64,000 nucleotides of DNA. Source: Collinsella aerofaciens. GTDB taxonomy: Bacteria > Actinomycetota > Coriobacteriia > Coriobacteriales > Coriobacteriaceae. The stretch spans positions 1 to 64,000 of the forward strand of contig NZ_JAQLDU010000006.1 in the NCBI RefSeq assembly GCF_028209625.1. The letters run 5' to 3'. Positions 44,504-52,801 of the stretch are shown piece by piece (the first letter of the stretch is position 1; every line of letters starts with the position of its first letter). Under the pieces are notes generated by a model. That model was given only the letters and a program-made list of their open reading frames with translations, was not told where the DNA came from and did not search any database. Made by a program: the position numbers and the translations under genes.

Positions 44504-44588
44504 CAGTTGCGGTGGAATAGTTCCTGTTTAAGCCCCATTCTGCCGCAAACAGGAACTATTCCACCGCAAGTTATAAAAGGGTCATGAG
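44504..44588. repeat. REP-like palindrome, copy 2
   Basis: TTGCGGTGGAATAGTTCCTGTTT pairs with its complement near 44546-44569. Same outer arms and the same CAAG-TATAAAAGGG trailer as copy 1, with a different inner stem. It lies across the intergenic region and overlaps the last bases of the aldo/keto reductase gene (stop at 44582). Confidence 0.75.
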
Positions 44589-45772
44589 GAGCGCGTTTTG
44601 CCGAAGGCCTTGAGCACCGCCGTCACGGGGCCAGGCTGGAAACGTCGGCGCGCGTCGTCGAGACGCTCGGGGATATCGATGTGTTGCGGGCAGTGACGCG
44701 CACATTTGCCGCACTTGACGCAATTGCTCACGAGCTTGGGCTCGCTCGTGCGCACCGCGCTCGCCGTAAAGTATTGCGACAGCCCCGTAAACCAGCTGTG
44801 CGCATAGCTCGCGTTGTAGGCGGCAAAGCAGCCGGGAATGTTAATACCCTTGGGACATGGCATGCAGTAGCCGCATCCCGTGCAGGGCACGCGATTCGAT
44901 TTTTCAAACTCCGCCAGCACGCGTGCGATGGTATCGAGCTGAGCGGCTGTCATCGAATCCGGCAGGGCCCGATCGGCCAGCACCGCGTTCTCGTCCACCT
45001 GCGCGGTATCGGTCATGCCCGAAAGCAGCATCGTGACTTGAGGATGGTTCCACACCCACGAAAGGCCCCAAGCAGCCGGCGTCTTCAGGTACGGATCGCG
45101 TACGTCATCGAGCACGGCGCGGGCCCGCGGAGGCAGCTTGCCCGCCAGGCGTCCGCCCAAAAGCGGTTCCATCACAAACACCGCGAGCCCGCGCTCGGCG
45201 GCTGCTATAAGTCCCGCCGTTCCCGCTTGGTAGCGCTCTCCAGCGTAGTTGTACTGAATCTGGCAAAAATCCCAGTCATACGCGTCGAGCATCGTCAGGA
45301 AGTCCGTCGCACTGCCGTGATACGAAAAACCTATCTGGCGAATACGCCCCGCAGCCTTTTGGTGCGCAATCCAGTCTTCGATGCCCAACGCCACCACGTG
45401 CTCCCACTGGGCGGGCGAAGTGATGTTGTGCATAAGGTAATAGTCGATATGGTCGGTCCGCAGGCGGCGCAGTTGCTCGTCGAAGAACCGGTCGAAATCC
45501 TCCGCGCACTTGCACGAAGCGTGCGGCAACTTAGTCGCGAGCAACACGCGGTCGCGCAGACCCAGGCGCTCAAGTGAGGCGCCCACGCACACCTCGTTAC
45601 CGGGATAGAGATACGCGGTATCCAGATAATTAATCCCCTGCTCCACCGCACGGGAAATGATGGCATCGGCTGTCTTCGCATCCGGACGTCCCGGCGCACC
45701 GGGAAATCTCATGCAGCCCAGACCCAGAGCAGATATTCGGTTACCACTTTTGGGGTCAACGCGGTATTGCAC
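44582..45772 (-). CDS. Aldo/keto reductase with two 4Fe-4S motifs
   Basis: A 396-residue aldo/keto reductase fused to a ferredoxin-like tail. The barrel has YLDTAYLYPGNE (catalytic Asp/Tyr), ATKLPHAS (Lys) and YYLMHNITSP (His). The C-terminal region has CTGCGYCMPCPKGINIPGC and CVKCGKCARHCPQHIDIP for iron-sulfur clusters. Such proteins are common in anaerobes; substrate unknown. GTG 45772 with AAAGGAGGGG upstream is preferred; earlier in-frame ATGs lack a site. Confidence 0.88.
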   Translation of the reverse strand: MQYRVDPKSGNRISALGLGCMRFPGAPGRPDAKTADAIISRAVEQGINYLDTAYLYPGNEVCVGASLERLGLRDRVLLATKLPHASCKCAEDFDRFFDEQLRRLRTDHIDYYLMHNITSPAQWEHVVALGIEDWIAHQKAAGRIRQIGFSYHGSATDFLTMLDAYDWDFCQIQYNYAGERYQAGTAGLIAAAERGLAVFVMEPLLGGRLAGKLPPRARAVLDDVRDPYLKTPAAWGLSWVWNHPQVTMLLSGMTDTAQVDENAVLADRALPDSMTAAQLDTIARVLAEFEKSNRVPCTGCGYCMPCPKGINIPGCFAAYNASYAHSWFTGLSQYFTASAVRTSEPKLVSNCVKCGKCARHCPQHIDIPERLDDARRRFQPGPVTAVLKAFGKTRSS

Positions 45773-45935
45773 GGCCCCTCCTTTCGCCATCAGCACCCCG
45801 GCAAGACGAAACACAATGGTCACGCGGCCGAAACATCGTGGAATCGCAATCGAGAACGTATCGTAACGCAGCAGAAATCGAGCTGTCACGGCACCGCTTT
45901 AACATCAGCAAAAAGCCCGATGAAAGGAGCCGCCC

Positions 45936-46055
45936 ATGCCCGCGCTCGACCTTTGGAACCTCGCCTCCCAGCTCAAAAGCAACGATTATCGCTGGGTCGA
46001 CCTCACCCACACGCTCTCGTGCGACACCCCACACTGGTTTGGCTTTAAGCCGTGA
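45936..46055 (+). pseudogene. Remnant of a cyclase-family protein (N-terminus only)
   Basis: 39 codons from ATG 45936, with a good GAAAGGAGC site, encode WNLASQLKSNDYRWVDLTH and PHWFGFKP, the opening of metal-dependent cyclase/kynurenine-formamidase-like proteins (usually about 200-250 residues). The frame stops at TGA 46053 and nothing downstream resembles the rest of the family. Either the rest was deleted or only a fragment was acquired. The ribosome binding site is intact. Confidence 0.65.
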
Positions 46056-46135
46056 GTTCCCATGCGTTTGTTCTTCTAAATACCGCTATCCGGAGCACGC
46101 AACACGCTCCGGTAAAACCAGAGTTGAGGCTAACT

Positions 46136-46336
46136 TTAGGACCCCACGATCTCGTCCTCATCATCACGGCAAAGGACGACGCCGGCGCTTCCCAGCGCAG
46201 CGACAGCAATCAGGGCCCCCACAACGATAGGAGCAGCTCCGCACGTGCCCTGCATACCCGCGACGAGCGCGGCCGTAGGACCAAGGCAGCCAAGCGTCAA
46301 TGCAACGGCGGCAACGGCGATATCTCGAGCGTTCAC
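46136..46336 (-). CDS. Small two-helix membrane protein
   Basis: 66 residues starting at GTG 46336, with GGAGG 10 nt upstream: a hydrophobic segment (IAVAAVALTLGCLGPTAALVAG), a short loop with a Cys, a second hydrophobic segment (PIVVGALIAVAALGSAGVVL) and an acidic tail CRDDEDEIVGS. No family recognised. Downstream a CCGGAGC/GCTCCGG hairpin (about 46089-46113) may mark its 3' end. Could be spurious; the hydrophobic pattern and start site favour a real gene. Confidence 0.5.
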   Translation of the reverse strand: MNARDIAVAAVALTLGCLGPTAALVAGMQGTCGAAPIVVGALIAVAALGSAGVVLCRDDEDEIVGS

Positions 46337-46523
46337 AAGACCACTTCCTCCACGAGAACGACTTTGTTTCTCGTGACTTAGTGTGCCCCGCGCCCATATG
46401 CGCGGCGTACGGCCACGGTAAGTGCTCTGTTAACTCAAGCACGCACAAAAAACGGACGCCCTTACGTTGCCCAAAGGCTCGGTAAAGACGCCCGCCCGTC
46501 ATGTCCTATTGGCTTATGGCAGA

Positions 46524-47300
46524 TTACCAACCGGTATAGTAGTCGGTGGTTCCGGCAGCACAGCCGGAGTCATAGACCTTGCACTCGCCCTTAGAGCCCG
46601 TAAAAGTCGAGCCCTGGGCCTTATCGCCCGCGGCAACGACGTAGTAGCCATCGGAATCGCGCCAAAAGCCCTCGGAATCCTGCGTCCATTCGCCCGTGCG
46701 GTGGTGATACAACACGTTGCTGCTGTAATAAGTCTCGCGGCGGCCGTTATAGTTATTGACGCCGCTCGAGCGCGTCAGACCCGAGCCGTTCGCGCAATAC
46801 GCAGCAGACGTGTAAGACGAGCCGGAGCCGGCGTTGTAATACGAAGCCTGAACGGCCTCAGCGGCCTCGGCTTCGGCTGCGGCAGCCTCGAGCGCCTCGC
46901 GCTTGGCATCCTCAAGCGTGGAGCGAAGCTCGTCGAGCTCGGTCGACTTGGCGTCGACCTCATCCATCGTCAAAAGACTGCCCGCACCGTCGATGCAACC
47001 CTGTAGTACAGCGCGCTCGTCATCGGTGGCATAGTCACCGTACATGTTCATAATGATCTGAGCGCGCATCTCCAGGGAATCGCGCTTTGCCCCCATCGAG
47101 GCGTTCCACTCCTGCATAGAGCCATAACCGTCGCCGCGGTAGTCGACGGGCTGCACCAGCGTCGCCTCGGACGACGTAGATCCGACCGTATCGGATAGTG
47201 TCGTCGCGTGGGCATCAGTTGCGCCGGCGCCCGCCAAAAGTGCCACGGTCAGAGCGGCGGAAAGGGCGGCGGCTTTCGGTTTTCGTGAATCGATCCTCAT
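46524..47300 (-). CDS. Secreted protein with coiled coil and Cys-containing C-terminal domain
   Basis: A 258-residue exported protein. Signal peptide at residues 1-32 (AALSAALTVALLAGAGATDAHA). Residues about 60-150 are helical and charged, ending in an Ala/Glu-rich coiled coil (LEDAKREALEAAAAEAEAAEAV). The last ~70 residues are a globular domain with aromatic residues and two cysteines (EGFWRDSDGYYVVAAGDKAQG..GECKVYDSGCAAGTTDYYTGW). This tail occurs in secreted proteins of Coriobacteriia, I believe as part of cell-wall proteins, but I cannot name the fold. Monocistronic. Confidence 0.72.
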   Translation of the reverse strand: MRIDSRKPKAAALSAALTVALLAGAGATDAHATTLSDTVGSTSSEATLVQPVDYRGDGYGSMQEWNASMGAKRDSLEMRAQIIMNMYGDYATDDERAVLQGCIDGAGSLLTMDEVDAKSTELDELRSTLEDAKREALEAAAAEAEAAEAVQASYYNAGSGSSYTSAAYCANGSGLTRSSGVNNYNGRRETYYSSNVLYHHRTGEWTQDSEGFWRDSDGYYVVAAGDKAQGSTFTGSKGECKVYDSGCAAGTTDYYTGW

Positions 47301-47510
47301 GTAGCTGGAAACCTCCGTAGTACGTTTTTGCTGCGTTTAAGCTGCGTGTGATTCGATCGCGCTGCATAGTACCCCGAGCAAATCGCGACCTGCGGTTTTT
47401 CTCAAAAGGTGCACGTCAATTGCGTAAAACTCACATCCTCTCAACAGGAGTTTTCCATAACTCGAATGCATAAAGCGTGTCAAAAACCCTGTTTTTGCAC
47501 CCTCTCTATG
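47301..47510. other. Intergenic region upstream of the secreted protein
   Basis: The presumed promoter region of the secreted-protein gene. It is AT-richer than the genes, with T-runs but no hairpin or small ORF I can support. Confidence 0.35.
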
Positions 47511-47552
47511 CAAAAAAGGCGTCTGTGCAACCATTGCTTGCGCAGACGCCTT
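47511..47552 (-). terminator. Terminator of the OAH sulfhydrylase gene
   Basis: AAGGCGTCTG / CAGACGCCTT stem with a 16-nt loop that can itself pair partly, followed by TTTTTTGC on the minus strand; about 60 nt past the stop. Confidence 0.85.
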
Positions 47553-47612
47553 GAGCAGGCATTTTATGCAGTTATACCTATCGAGTCGAAAGAGGTCCTT
47601 GCACAAGTCGCC

Positions 47613-48923
47613 CTACTCGTCCAGTGCGGCAAAGGCCTGCTTCAGGTCCCAAATGATGTCCTCGGCGTTCTCGGTACCGATAGAAAGACGGATCGTGGAG
47701 GGTGTGATGTTCTGCTCGGCGAGCTCCTCAGCAGAGAGCTGGGAGTGCGTGGTGGTAGCCGGGTGCACGACGAGCGACTTGACGTCGGCCACGTTGGCGA
47801 GCAGCGAGAACACCTGCAAGTGATCGATGAACTTCCATGCAGCCTCCTGGCCGCCCTTGATCTCAAAGGTAAAGATCGAGGCGCCGCCACGGGGGAAGTA
47901 CTTCTGATAGAGCTCGTGATCGGGGTGCTCAGGCAGGCTCGGGTGGTTCACCTTGGCGACGTGGCTGTCACCAGCCAGGAACTCAACGACCTTCTTGGTG
48001 TTCTCGACATGACGGTCAACGCGCAGCGACAGGGTCTCGGTGCCCTGGAGCAGGACCCAGGCGTTGAACGGGCTGATGCAGGCACCCTCGTCACGCAGCA
48101 GGATGGCGCGGACATAGGTTGCGAAGGCGGCGGGACCGGCAGCCTCGGCAAACGAGACGCCATGGTAGGAGGGGTTGGGTTCAGCGATCTGGGCGTACTT
48201 TCCGCTCGCCTTCCAATCGAAGTTACCGCCGTCGACGATCACACCGCCCAGCGAGGTGCCGTGGCCGCCGATGAACTTGGTTGCGGAGTGGACAACGATG
48301 TTGGCGCCATGCTCCAGCGGACGGAACAGATACGGGGTGCCGAAAGTGTTGTCGACGACAACCGGCAGACCGTGCTTCTTGGCGATCTCGGAGATGGCGT
48401 CGATGTTGGGGATGTCAGAGTTGGGGTTGCCGAGCGTCTCGAGATAGATGACCGTGGTGTTGTCCTTGATGGCACCCTCAACCTCTTCCAGGTTGTGGGC
48501 ATCGACAAACGTGGTCTCGACGCCAAACTGGGAGAGCGTATGCTCGAGCAGGTTGTAGGAACCGCCGTAGATGGTCTTCTGAGCCACCACGTGGTCACCA
48601 GCCTGGGCAAGAGCCTGCAGGGTATAGGTGATGGCAGCGGCACCGGAGGCGACGGCAAGACCGGCCACGCCACCCTCGAGCGCGGCGATACGGTCCTCAA
48701 AGACGCCCTGGGTGGAGTTGGTCAGACGGCCGTAGATGTTACCGGCGTCGGCAAGACCAAAGCGATCGGCGGCGTGCTGGGAGTTGCGGAACACATAGCT
48801 CGTGGTCTGGTAGATAGGCACGGCGCGGGAGTCGGATGCGGGGTCGGCGCTCTCCTGGCCAACATGAAGCTGCAGGGTATCGAAACCAAAGGTGTGCTCG
48901 GGGTTGTTGATGAACTGGCTCAT
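47613..48923 (-). CDS. metY: O-acetylhomoserine sulfhydrylase (Cys/Met PLP enzyme)
   Basis: A 436-residue Cys/Met-metabolism PLP enzyme, making homocysteine from O-acetylhomoserine and sulfide. Signature regions: TLQLHVGQESADPASDSRAVPIYQTTSYVF (start), NIYGRLTNSTQGVFEDRIAALEGG, and the PLP lysine in VVHSATKFIGGHGTSLGG. Length (about 430) favours MetY over the shorter MetB/MetC. ATG 48923 has AAGGAGA upstream. Preceded by a short leader ORF and divergent from a LysR gene, both likely regulators of it. Confidence 0.92.
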   Translation of the reverse strand: MSQFINNPEHTFGFDTLQLHVGQESADPASDSRAVPIYQTTSYVFRNSQHAADRFGLADAGNIYGRLTNSTQGVFEDRIAALEGGVAGLAVASGAAAITYTLQALAQAGDHVVAQKTIYGGSYNLLEHTLSQFGVETTFVDAHNLEEVEGAIKDNTTVIYLETLGNPNSDIPNIDAISEIAKKHGLPVVVDNTFGTPYLFRPLEHGANIVVHSATKFIGGHGTSLGGVIVDGGNFDWKASGKYAQIAEPNPSYHGVSFAEAAGPAAFATYVRAILLRDEGACISPFNAWVLLQGTETLSLRVDRHVENTKKVVEFLAGDSHVAKVNHPSLPEHPDHELYQKYFPRGGASIFTFEIKGGQEAAWKFIDHLQVFSLLANVADVKSLVVHPATTTHSQLSAEELAEQNITPSTIRLSIGTENAEDIIWDLKQAFAALDE

Positions 48924-48978
48924 GATGATCTCCTTGATCGAACGAAAGTAAATAAATAAGAGAGAAGTAAGTCGCTGT

Positions 48979-49013
48979 CTCCTGATCACGCCGACGGGCG
49001 CAAACAGGAGCCC
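48979..49013 (-). promoter_or_regulatory. Leader hairpin overlapping the uORF
   Basis: CTCCTG near the middle of the leader ORF pairs with CAGGAG just past its stop. A ribosome paused on the uORF would disrupt it. There is no U-run, so the effect may be on translation or mRNA decay rather than termination. Confidence 0.45.
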
Positions 49014-49039
49014 GGCATTCGACTTGGTAAGCAGTTCAT
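48986..49039 (-). CDS. 17-aa leader peptide upstream of metY
   Basis: ATG 49039 with a perfect AAAAGGAGG site 6-8 nt upstream encodes MNCLPSRMPGSCLRPSA and then TGA, 62 nt before the metY start. It contains two Cys and two Met, the amino acids related to the downstream enzyme. A strong ribosome binding site in an otherwise non-coding leader, plus an overlapping hairpin, suggests translation-based attenuation responding to sulfur amino-acid supply. No S-box motif is seen. Confidence 0.55.
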   Translation of the reverse strand: MNCLPSRMPGSCLRPSA

Positions 49040-49198
49040 ATGCGGTCCTCCTTTTGACATCCCGGTTCCGTGGTCGGCTTAATTACCTACCGCCTTTGTG
49101 TGTTTTGAATAGTACGAGCATTGTTTCGCTCGGTCAATCACTTAAAAGCGCTAACCTGTTATCGGTTTTTTAGATAGCTATCGAAAGGACGGGCACCG

Positions 49199-50101
49199 AT
49201 GACACTCCAGCAGCTTCGTTTTCTTATCGCCGTGGCAGAGTCCGGCTCAATCAACGCCGCAGCTCAGCGCCTCTATACCGCTCAGTCCAACATCTCAAAC
49301 GCCGTCAAAAGCCTAGAACAAGAGCTCCATCTGGAGATCTTTACGCGCTCCAGCCGCGGCGTCACGCTCACCAACGACGGCACCGAGCTTTTGGGCTATG
49401 CGCGCCAGGTCGTAGAGCAGGCCGACATGCTCGAGGCACGCTACGAGGACGGTGGCACCCCGCAAGCCCGCCTCGCCATTTCCGCCCAGCACTACGCCTT
49501 TTCGGTCGAGGCCTTTGTCAACGTAGTCGAGCGCTGCCGCGACAGCAAGTTCGAGTTCATCATGCGCGAGACCACCACGTCGCAGATCATCGACGACGTC
49601 CGCGCATTTCGCAGCGACATCGGCATTCTGTATCTGGATGACTTTAACGCCCGCGTCCTGCAGAAGGCCTTCGCCGATGCTCGCGCAAGTTTCCATCCCC
49701 TCTTCGACGCAACGGTCCACGTCTTCGTGAGCGAGCGCCACCCGCTCGCACGTCGTCCCCAGCTATCGCTTGCTGACCTCACGCCCTATACGCGCTACAG
49801 CTTTGAGCAGGGAACCTCAAACTCCTTCTATTACGCCGAGGAACCTTTTAGCTATATCCCTTGCGACCGCAACATACGAATCTCGGACCGCGGAACACTT
49901 ACTAACTTACTTATCACGTCGAACGGTTACACCCTGTCGACCGGTGTCCTCTCCAATGAAATGCAATGGGGTATGGCATCGATCCCGTTAGCAGACGCCC
50001 CAACGATGCACGTAGGCTATATCATGCACGACGAGCGCAAGCCCTCTCCCCTCTTGCAGCAATACCTCGACGAGCTCAACCGCATCATCCATGCCAACTA
50101 A
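49199..50101 (+). CDS. LysR-family regulator, divergent from metY
   Basis: A 300-residue LysR-type regulator. N-terminal helix-turn-helix: QLRFLIAVAESGSINAAAQRLYTAQSNISNAVKSLEQEL. Residues 90-300 are the effector domain. ATG 49199 has GAAAGG upstream. Its position back-to-back with metY suggests it controls that gene, as CysB/MtaR-type regulators do. A short palindrome GATAGCTATC at about 49174-49183 lies near its own start and could be part of the operator. Confidence 0.87.
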   Translation: MTLQQLRFLIAVAESGSINAAAQRLYTAQSNISNAVKSLEQELHLEIFTRSSRGVTLTNDGTELLGYARQVVEQADMLEARYEDGGTPQARLAISAQHYAFSVEAFVNVVERCRDSKFEFIMRETTTSQIIDDVRAFRSDIGILYLDDFNARVLQKAFADARASFHPLFDATVHVFVSERHPLARRPQLSLADLTPYTRYSFEQGTSNSFYYAEEPFSYIPCDRNIRISDRGTLTNLLITSNGYTLSTGVLSNEMQWGMASIPLADAPTMHVGYIMHDERKPSPLLQQYLDELNRIIHAN

Positions 50102-50200
50102 CAGTCGGAAGACGGGGTAGAAATCGTAGATTGCTAGCCCCCGGCGGGCATGGCGCTACAATGGTCACTCATATGAAATGCACTCGACGAAAGGAAGTCC

Positions 50201-50686
50201 GTGAAGGTCATCATCTATACCGACGGCTCGGCCCGATCAAATCCGGGACGCGGTGGCTACGGCGCCGTACTCAAATACACCAACCCCGCCGGCAAGACCT
50301 TCACCTCCGAGCTTTCGCGCGGCTACGCCAAGACCACCAACAACCGCATGGAGCTCATGGCCGTTATCGTGGCGCTCGAGGCGCTCAACCGCCCCTGCGA
50401 GGTCGAAATCCATTCCGACTCGCAGTACGTCGTCAACGCCTTCAACAAGCACTGGATCGACGGCTGGAAAAAGCGCGGGTGGAAAACCTCCAACAAGCAG
50501 CCCGTTAAGAACCGCGACCTGTGGGAGCGTCTGCTTGCCGCCAAAAGCAAGCACAAGGTTGAGTTCATCTGGGTTAAGGGTCACGCCGGCCATGAGCTCA
50601 ACGAGCGCTGCGACGAGCTTGCCACCACCGCAGCCGACGGAGCCAACCTCGATATCGACGCCGGCTTTAACGAGAGCGACCTGTAG
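50201..50686 (+). CDS. rnhA: Ribonuclease HI
   Basis: A 161-residue RNase H1 that degrades RNA in RNA-DNA hybrids. Catalytic acids are visible: D8 in [12 protein letters not shown], the Glu in NNRMELMA, the Asp in IHSDSQYV and a late Asp in ATTAAD; the basic handle is [19 protein letters not shown] 50201 has AAAGGA upstream. Confidence 0.94.
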   Translation: MKVIIYTDGSARSNPGRGGYGAVLKYTNPAGKTFTSELSRGYAKTTNNRMELMAVIVALEALNRPCEVEIHSDSQYVVNAFNKHWIDGWKKRGWKTSNKQPVKNRDLWERLLAAKSKHKVEFIWVKGHAGHELNERCDELATTAADGANLDIDAGFNESDL

Positions 50687-50760
50687 CGGCGTTTTCGCAC
50701 GCTTTTGCGTCCCCCTCGCGCTACACTCGTCCTGTAGACCAAACAATGCAAGGGGGACAC

Positions 50761-51867
50761 ATGCTGCGCATAGCGACCATCGGCACATCCATGATCACCG
50801 ACGACTTTATCCAAGTCGTCAATGCAAACGACCAGGCCGTATTCGTAGGCACGCTCTCGCGCAACGCCGAGCGCGGCGCTGCCTTTACCGCTGAGCGCGG
50901 CGGCGAGCGCAACTTCACCGCACTCGACGAGCTCGCGTCCGCCGCCGACGTCGATGCCGTCTACATCGGCAGCCCCAACGCGCTCCATTACGAGCAGGCG
51001 CTCGCCTGCATCGCCGGCGGCAAGCACGTTATCGTCGAAAAGCCCTTCTGCGCCACCGAAGCGCAGGCGCTGGAAGTCTTCCGCGCTGCCGAGGCAGCTG
51101 GCGTCGTAGCCCTCGAGGCCATGCGCCCGCTCCACGACCCCGCTTTCCACGCCATCGAGGACGCCCTGGGCGAGATCGCCCCCATCCGCCGTGCCTCATT
51201 GCGCTTTGGCAAATATTCCTCGCGCTACAACGAGATTCTCGCGGGACGCGCCACCAATATCTTCGACTGCAATATGGCATCGGGTTCCCTCATGGACATC
51301 GGCGTCTACACCGTCGAGCCCATGGTCGAAATTTTCGGCATGCCCTCCGGCCTTACGAGCATGACTACTCTGCTCGACCCCACCACGCGACAGCTCACGC
51401 ACGGCCCCATCGACGGCTGCGGTTCCATCCTCGCCAGCTACGGCGGTGGCCGTATCTCCGTCGAGCTTGCGCACTCCAAAATTACGAATGACCTGCTGCC
51501 CTCGCAGATCGAAGGCGAGCGTGGCACTATCCAGATCGACCATCTGTCCACGCCCTGCAACGTCCGCATCGACTATCGCGGCGACGTCGTACGTGGCTCG
51601 GCGACCGAGGCACCGCGCGAACAGGGCAACAACGGCCGCGTGCTCGACCTTCCCAAATCGAGCAACACTATGGAATACGAACTCGCAGACTTTATCAGCG
51701 CCATCGGCGGTATCGATAACGCAAAGGAAGAGATTTGGGAGACCCCGGCGGGACGCCACGAGCTCGGCCACTACCGCGATGTCACGCTCGTCTCGCTGCG
51801 CATCATGGATGCCGTACGCCAGCAGGCCGGCATTTCCTTCCCGGCCGACGCAGGCAAGCAGGCCTAG
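50761..51867 (+). CDS. Gfo/Idh/MocA-family oxidoreductase
   Basis: A 368-residue NAD(P)-dependent oxidoreductase with Rossmann start IATIGTSMITDDFIQ (an unusual GxG variant), EKPFCATEAQA (catalytic Lys), and a C-terminal substrate domain (ASGSLMDIGVYTVEPMVEIFG). It probably acts on a sugar-derived substrate. ATG 50761 has AAGGGGG upstream. It is followed 2 nt after its stop by the acylphosphatase gene. Confidence 0.86.
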   Translation: MLRIATIGTSMITDDFIQVVNANDQAVFVGTLSRNAERGAAFTAERGGERNFTALDELASAADVDAVYIGSPNALHYEQALACIAGGKHVIVEKPFCATEAQALEVFRAAEAAGVVALEAMRPLHDPAFHAIEDALGEIAPIRRASLRFGKYSSRYNEILAGRATNIFDCNMASGSLMDIGVYTVEPMVEIFGMPSGLTSMTTLLDPTTRQLTHGPIDGCGSILASYGGGRISVELAHSKITNDLLPSQIEGERGTIQIDHLSTPCNVRIDYRGDVVRGSATEAPREQGNNGRVLDLPKSSNTMEYELADFISAIGGIDNAKEEIWETPAGRHELGHYRDVTLVSLRIMDAVRQQAGISFPADAGKQA

Positions 51868-51869
51868 CG

Positions 51870-52280
51870 ATGGGCTTCTTCGATACGTTCTTCTCCAGCG
51901 TCACCGGCGGCAGTCGAGAGCCTCAAAAACCATCAAACGTTGAGCTCGAGCTGCGACGTAGGCTTACCGTGCTAGCAAGCGACGAGGCCACCCAAAACGC
52001 TCCCCAGCGCTATTTTCTACGGTGGGAGGGCCAAGTCCAGGGCGTCGGCTTTCGCTTTACCAACACCAACCTCGCGCAGGCACGCGCACTCACCGGCTGG
52101 GTGCGTAACATGGAGGACGGTTCGGTCGAGATGGAGGTACAGGGCGCGCCTGCGAATATCCTGTCTCACCTCGAAGCGCTCCATGCCTCCTACAAGCGGA
52201 TGGGCATTCGTTTTCGCCTCGTGGACGCACAAGCCCGCGCCACGCTTGCCGACGAAGATGGTTTCAACCCTCGCTATTAG
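51870..52280 (+). CDS. acyP: Acylphosphatase
   Basis: A 136-residue protein whose C-terminal ~90 residues are an acylphosphatase: GQVQGVGFRFTNTNLAQARALTG supplies the phosphate-binding Arg and loop, GWVRNMEDGSVEMEVQG the catalytic Asn. Acylphosphatases hydrolyse acyl phosphates such as acetyl phosphate and 1,3-bisphosphoglycerate. The first ~45 residues are an unusual extension, making it longer than typical (about 90). ATG 51870 sits 2 nt past the previous stop. Confidence 0.86.
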   Translation: MGFFDTFFSSVTGGSREPQKPSNVELELRRRLTVLASDEATQNAPQRYFLRWEGQVQGVGFRFTNTNLAQARALTGWVRNMEDGSVEMEVQGAPANILSHLEALHASYKRMGIRFRLVDAQARATLADEDGFNPRY

Positions 52281-52341
52281 TATTGTGTGCTAAATACGGT
52301 ATCATTTACTTACCTACATTGATGGAAAAGAGGCGAGGCGC

Positions 52342-52722
52342 ATGACCGTGCAAAGAAGAAACACCAAGCAGCGAAAGCTGGTTCTCGACGCCGTGCGCCA
52401 AAGCTATAACCATCCCACCGCCGATGAGATCTACAACGCCGTGCGCGAGCAGGACGACAGAATCAGCCGCGGCACGGTGTACCGCAACCTCAACCTCTTG
52501 GCCGATGCCGGGGAGATCCTCTCCATCAAGACGCCGGGCGGCAGCCGCTTCGATCGCACCATCGAGCCGCATGCGCATATCATCTGTACCTCGTGCAGCC
52601 GCGTCATCGACGTGCCGCTCCCCTTCGACGATCAGCTCGATACCAAGGCATCCGAGCAAATCGGCTGGGACGTCACCTCGCACTACACCATCTTCGAGGG
52701 CCTCTGCCCCAACTGTAGGTAG
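52342..52722 (+). CDS. Fur/PerR-family metalloregulator
   Basis: A 126-residue Fur-family repressor. The DNA-binding helix region is TADEIYNAVREQDDRISRGTVYRNLNLLADAGEI. The metal site includes HAHIICTSCSRVID; CTSC and the terminal CPNC form the structural zinc site of PerR and many Fur proteins. PerR is likely in an anaerobe of this kind, but Fur cannot be excluded. ATG 52342 has a GAGGCG site. The AT-rich stretch at 52285-52315 upstream could contain its own operator. Confidence 0.86.
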   Translation: MTVQRRNTKQRKLVLDAVRQSYNHPTADEIYNAVREQDDRISRGTVYRNLNLLADAGEILSIKTPGGSRFDRTIEPHAHIICTSCSRVIDVPLPFDDQLDTKASEQIGWDVTSHYTIFEGLCPNCR

Positions 52723-52801
52723 ACATTTGGGACATGCCTTAAAATCTCCCTTTCCACCGATGGCGGCAAAAGGTAGATTTCTAGGCATGTCCCAAATGTC
52801 T
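52723..52801. terminator. Long hairpin between convergent genes
   Basis: AGACATTTGGGACATGCCT pairs with AGGCATGTCCCAAATGTCT (19 bp perfect); inside, AAATCT/AGATTT and CCTTT/AAAGG extend the stem. It fills the gap between the Fur-family gene and the convergent HAD gene and probably terminates both. The length exceeds a normal terminator, so a repeat-element origin is possible. Confidence 0.75.

Noticed and set aside
48924..49198. SAM (S-box) riboswitch upstream of metY
   Set aside because: The conserved S-box core sequences and four-way junction helices were not found; a short ORF and simple hairpin are present instead.
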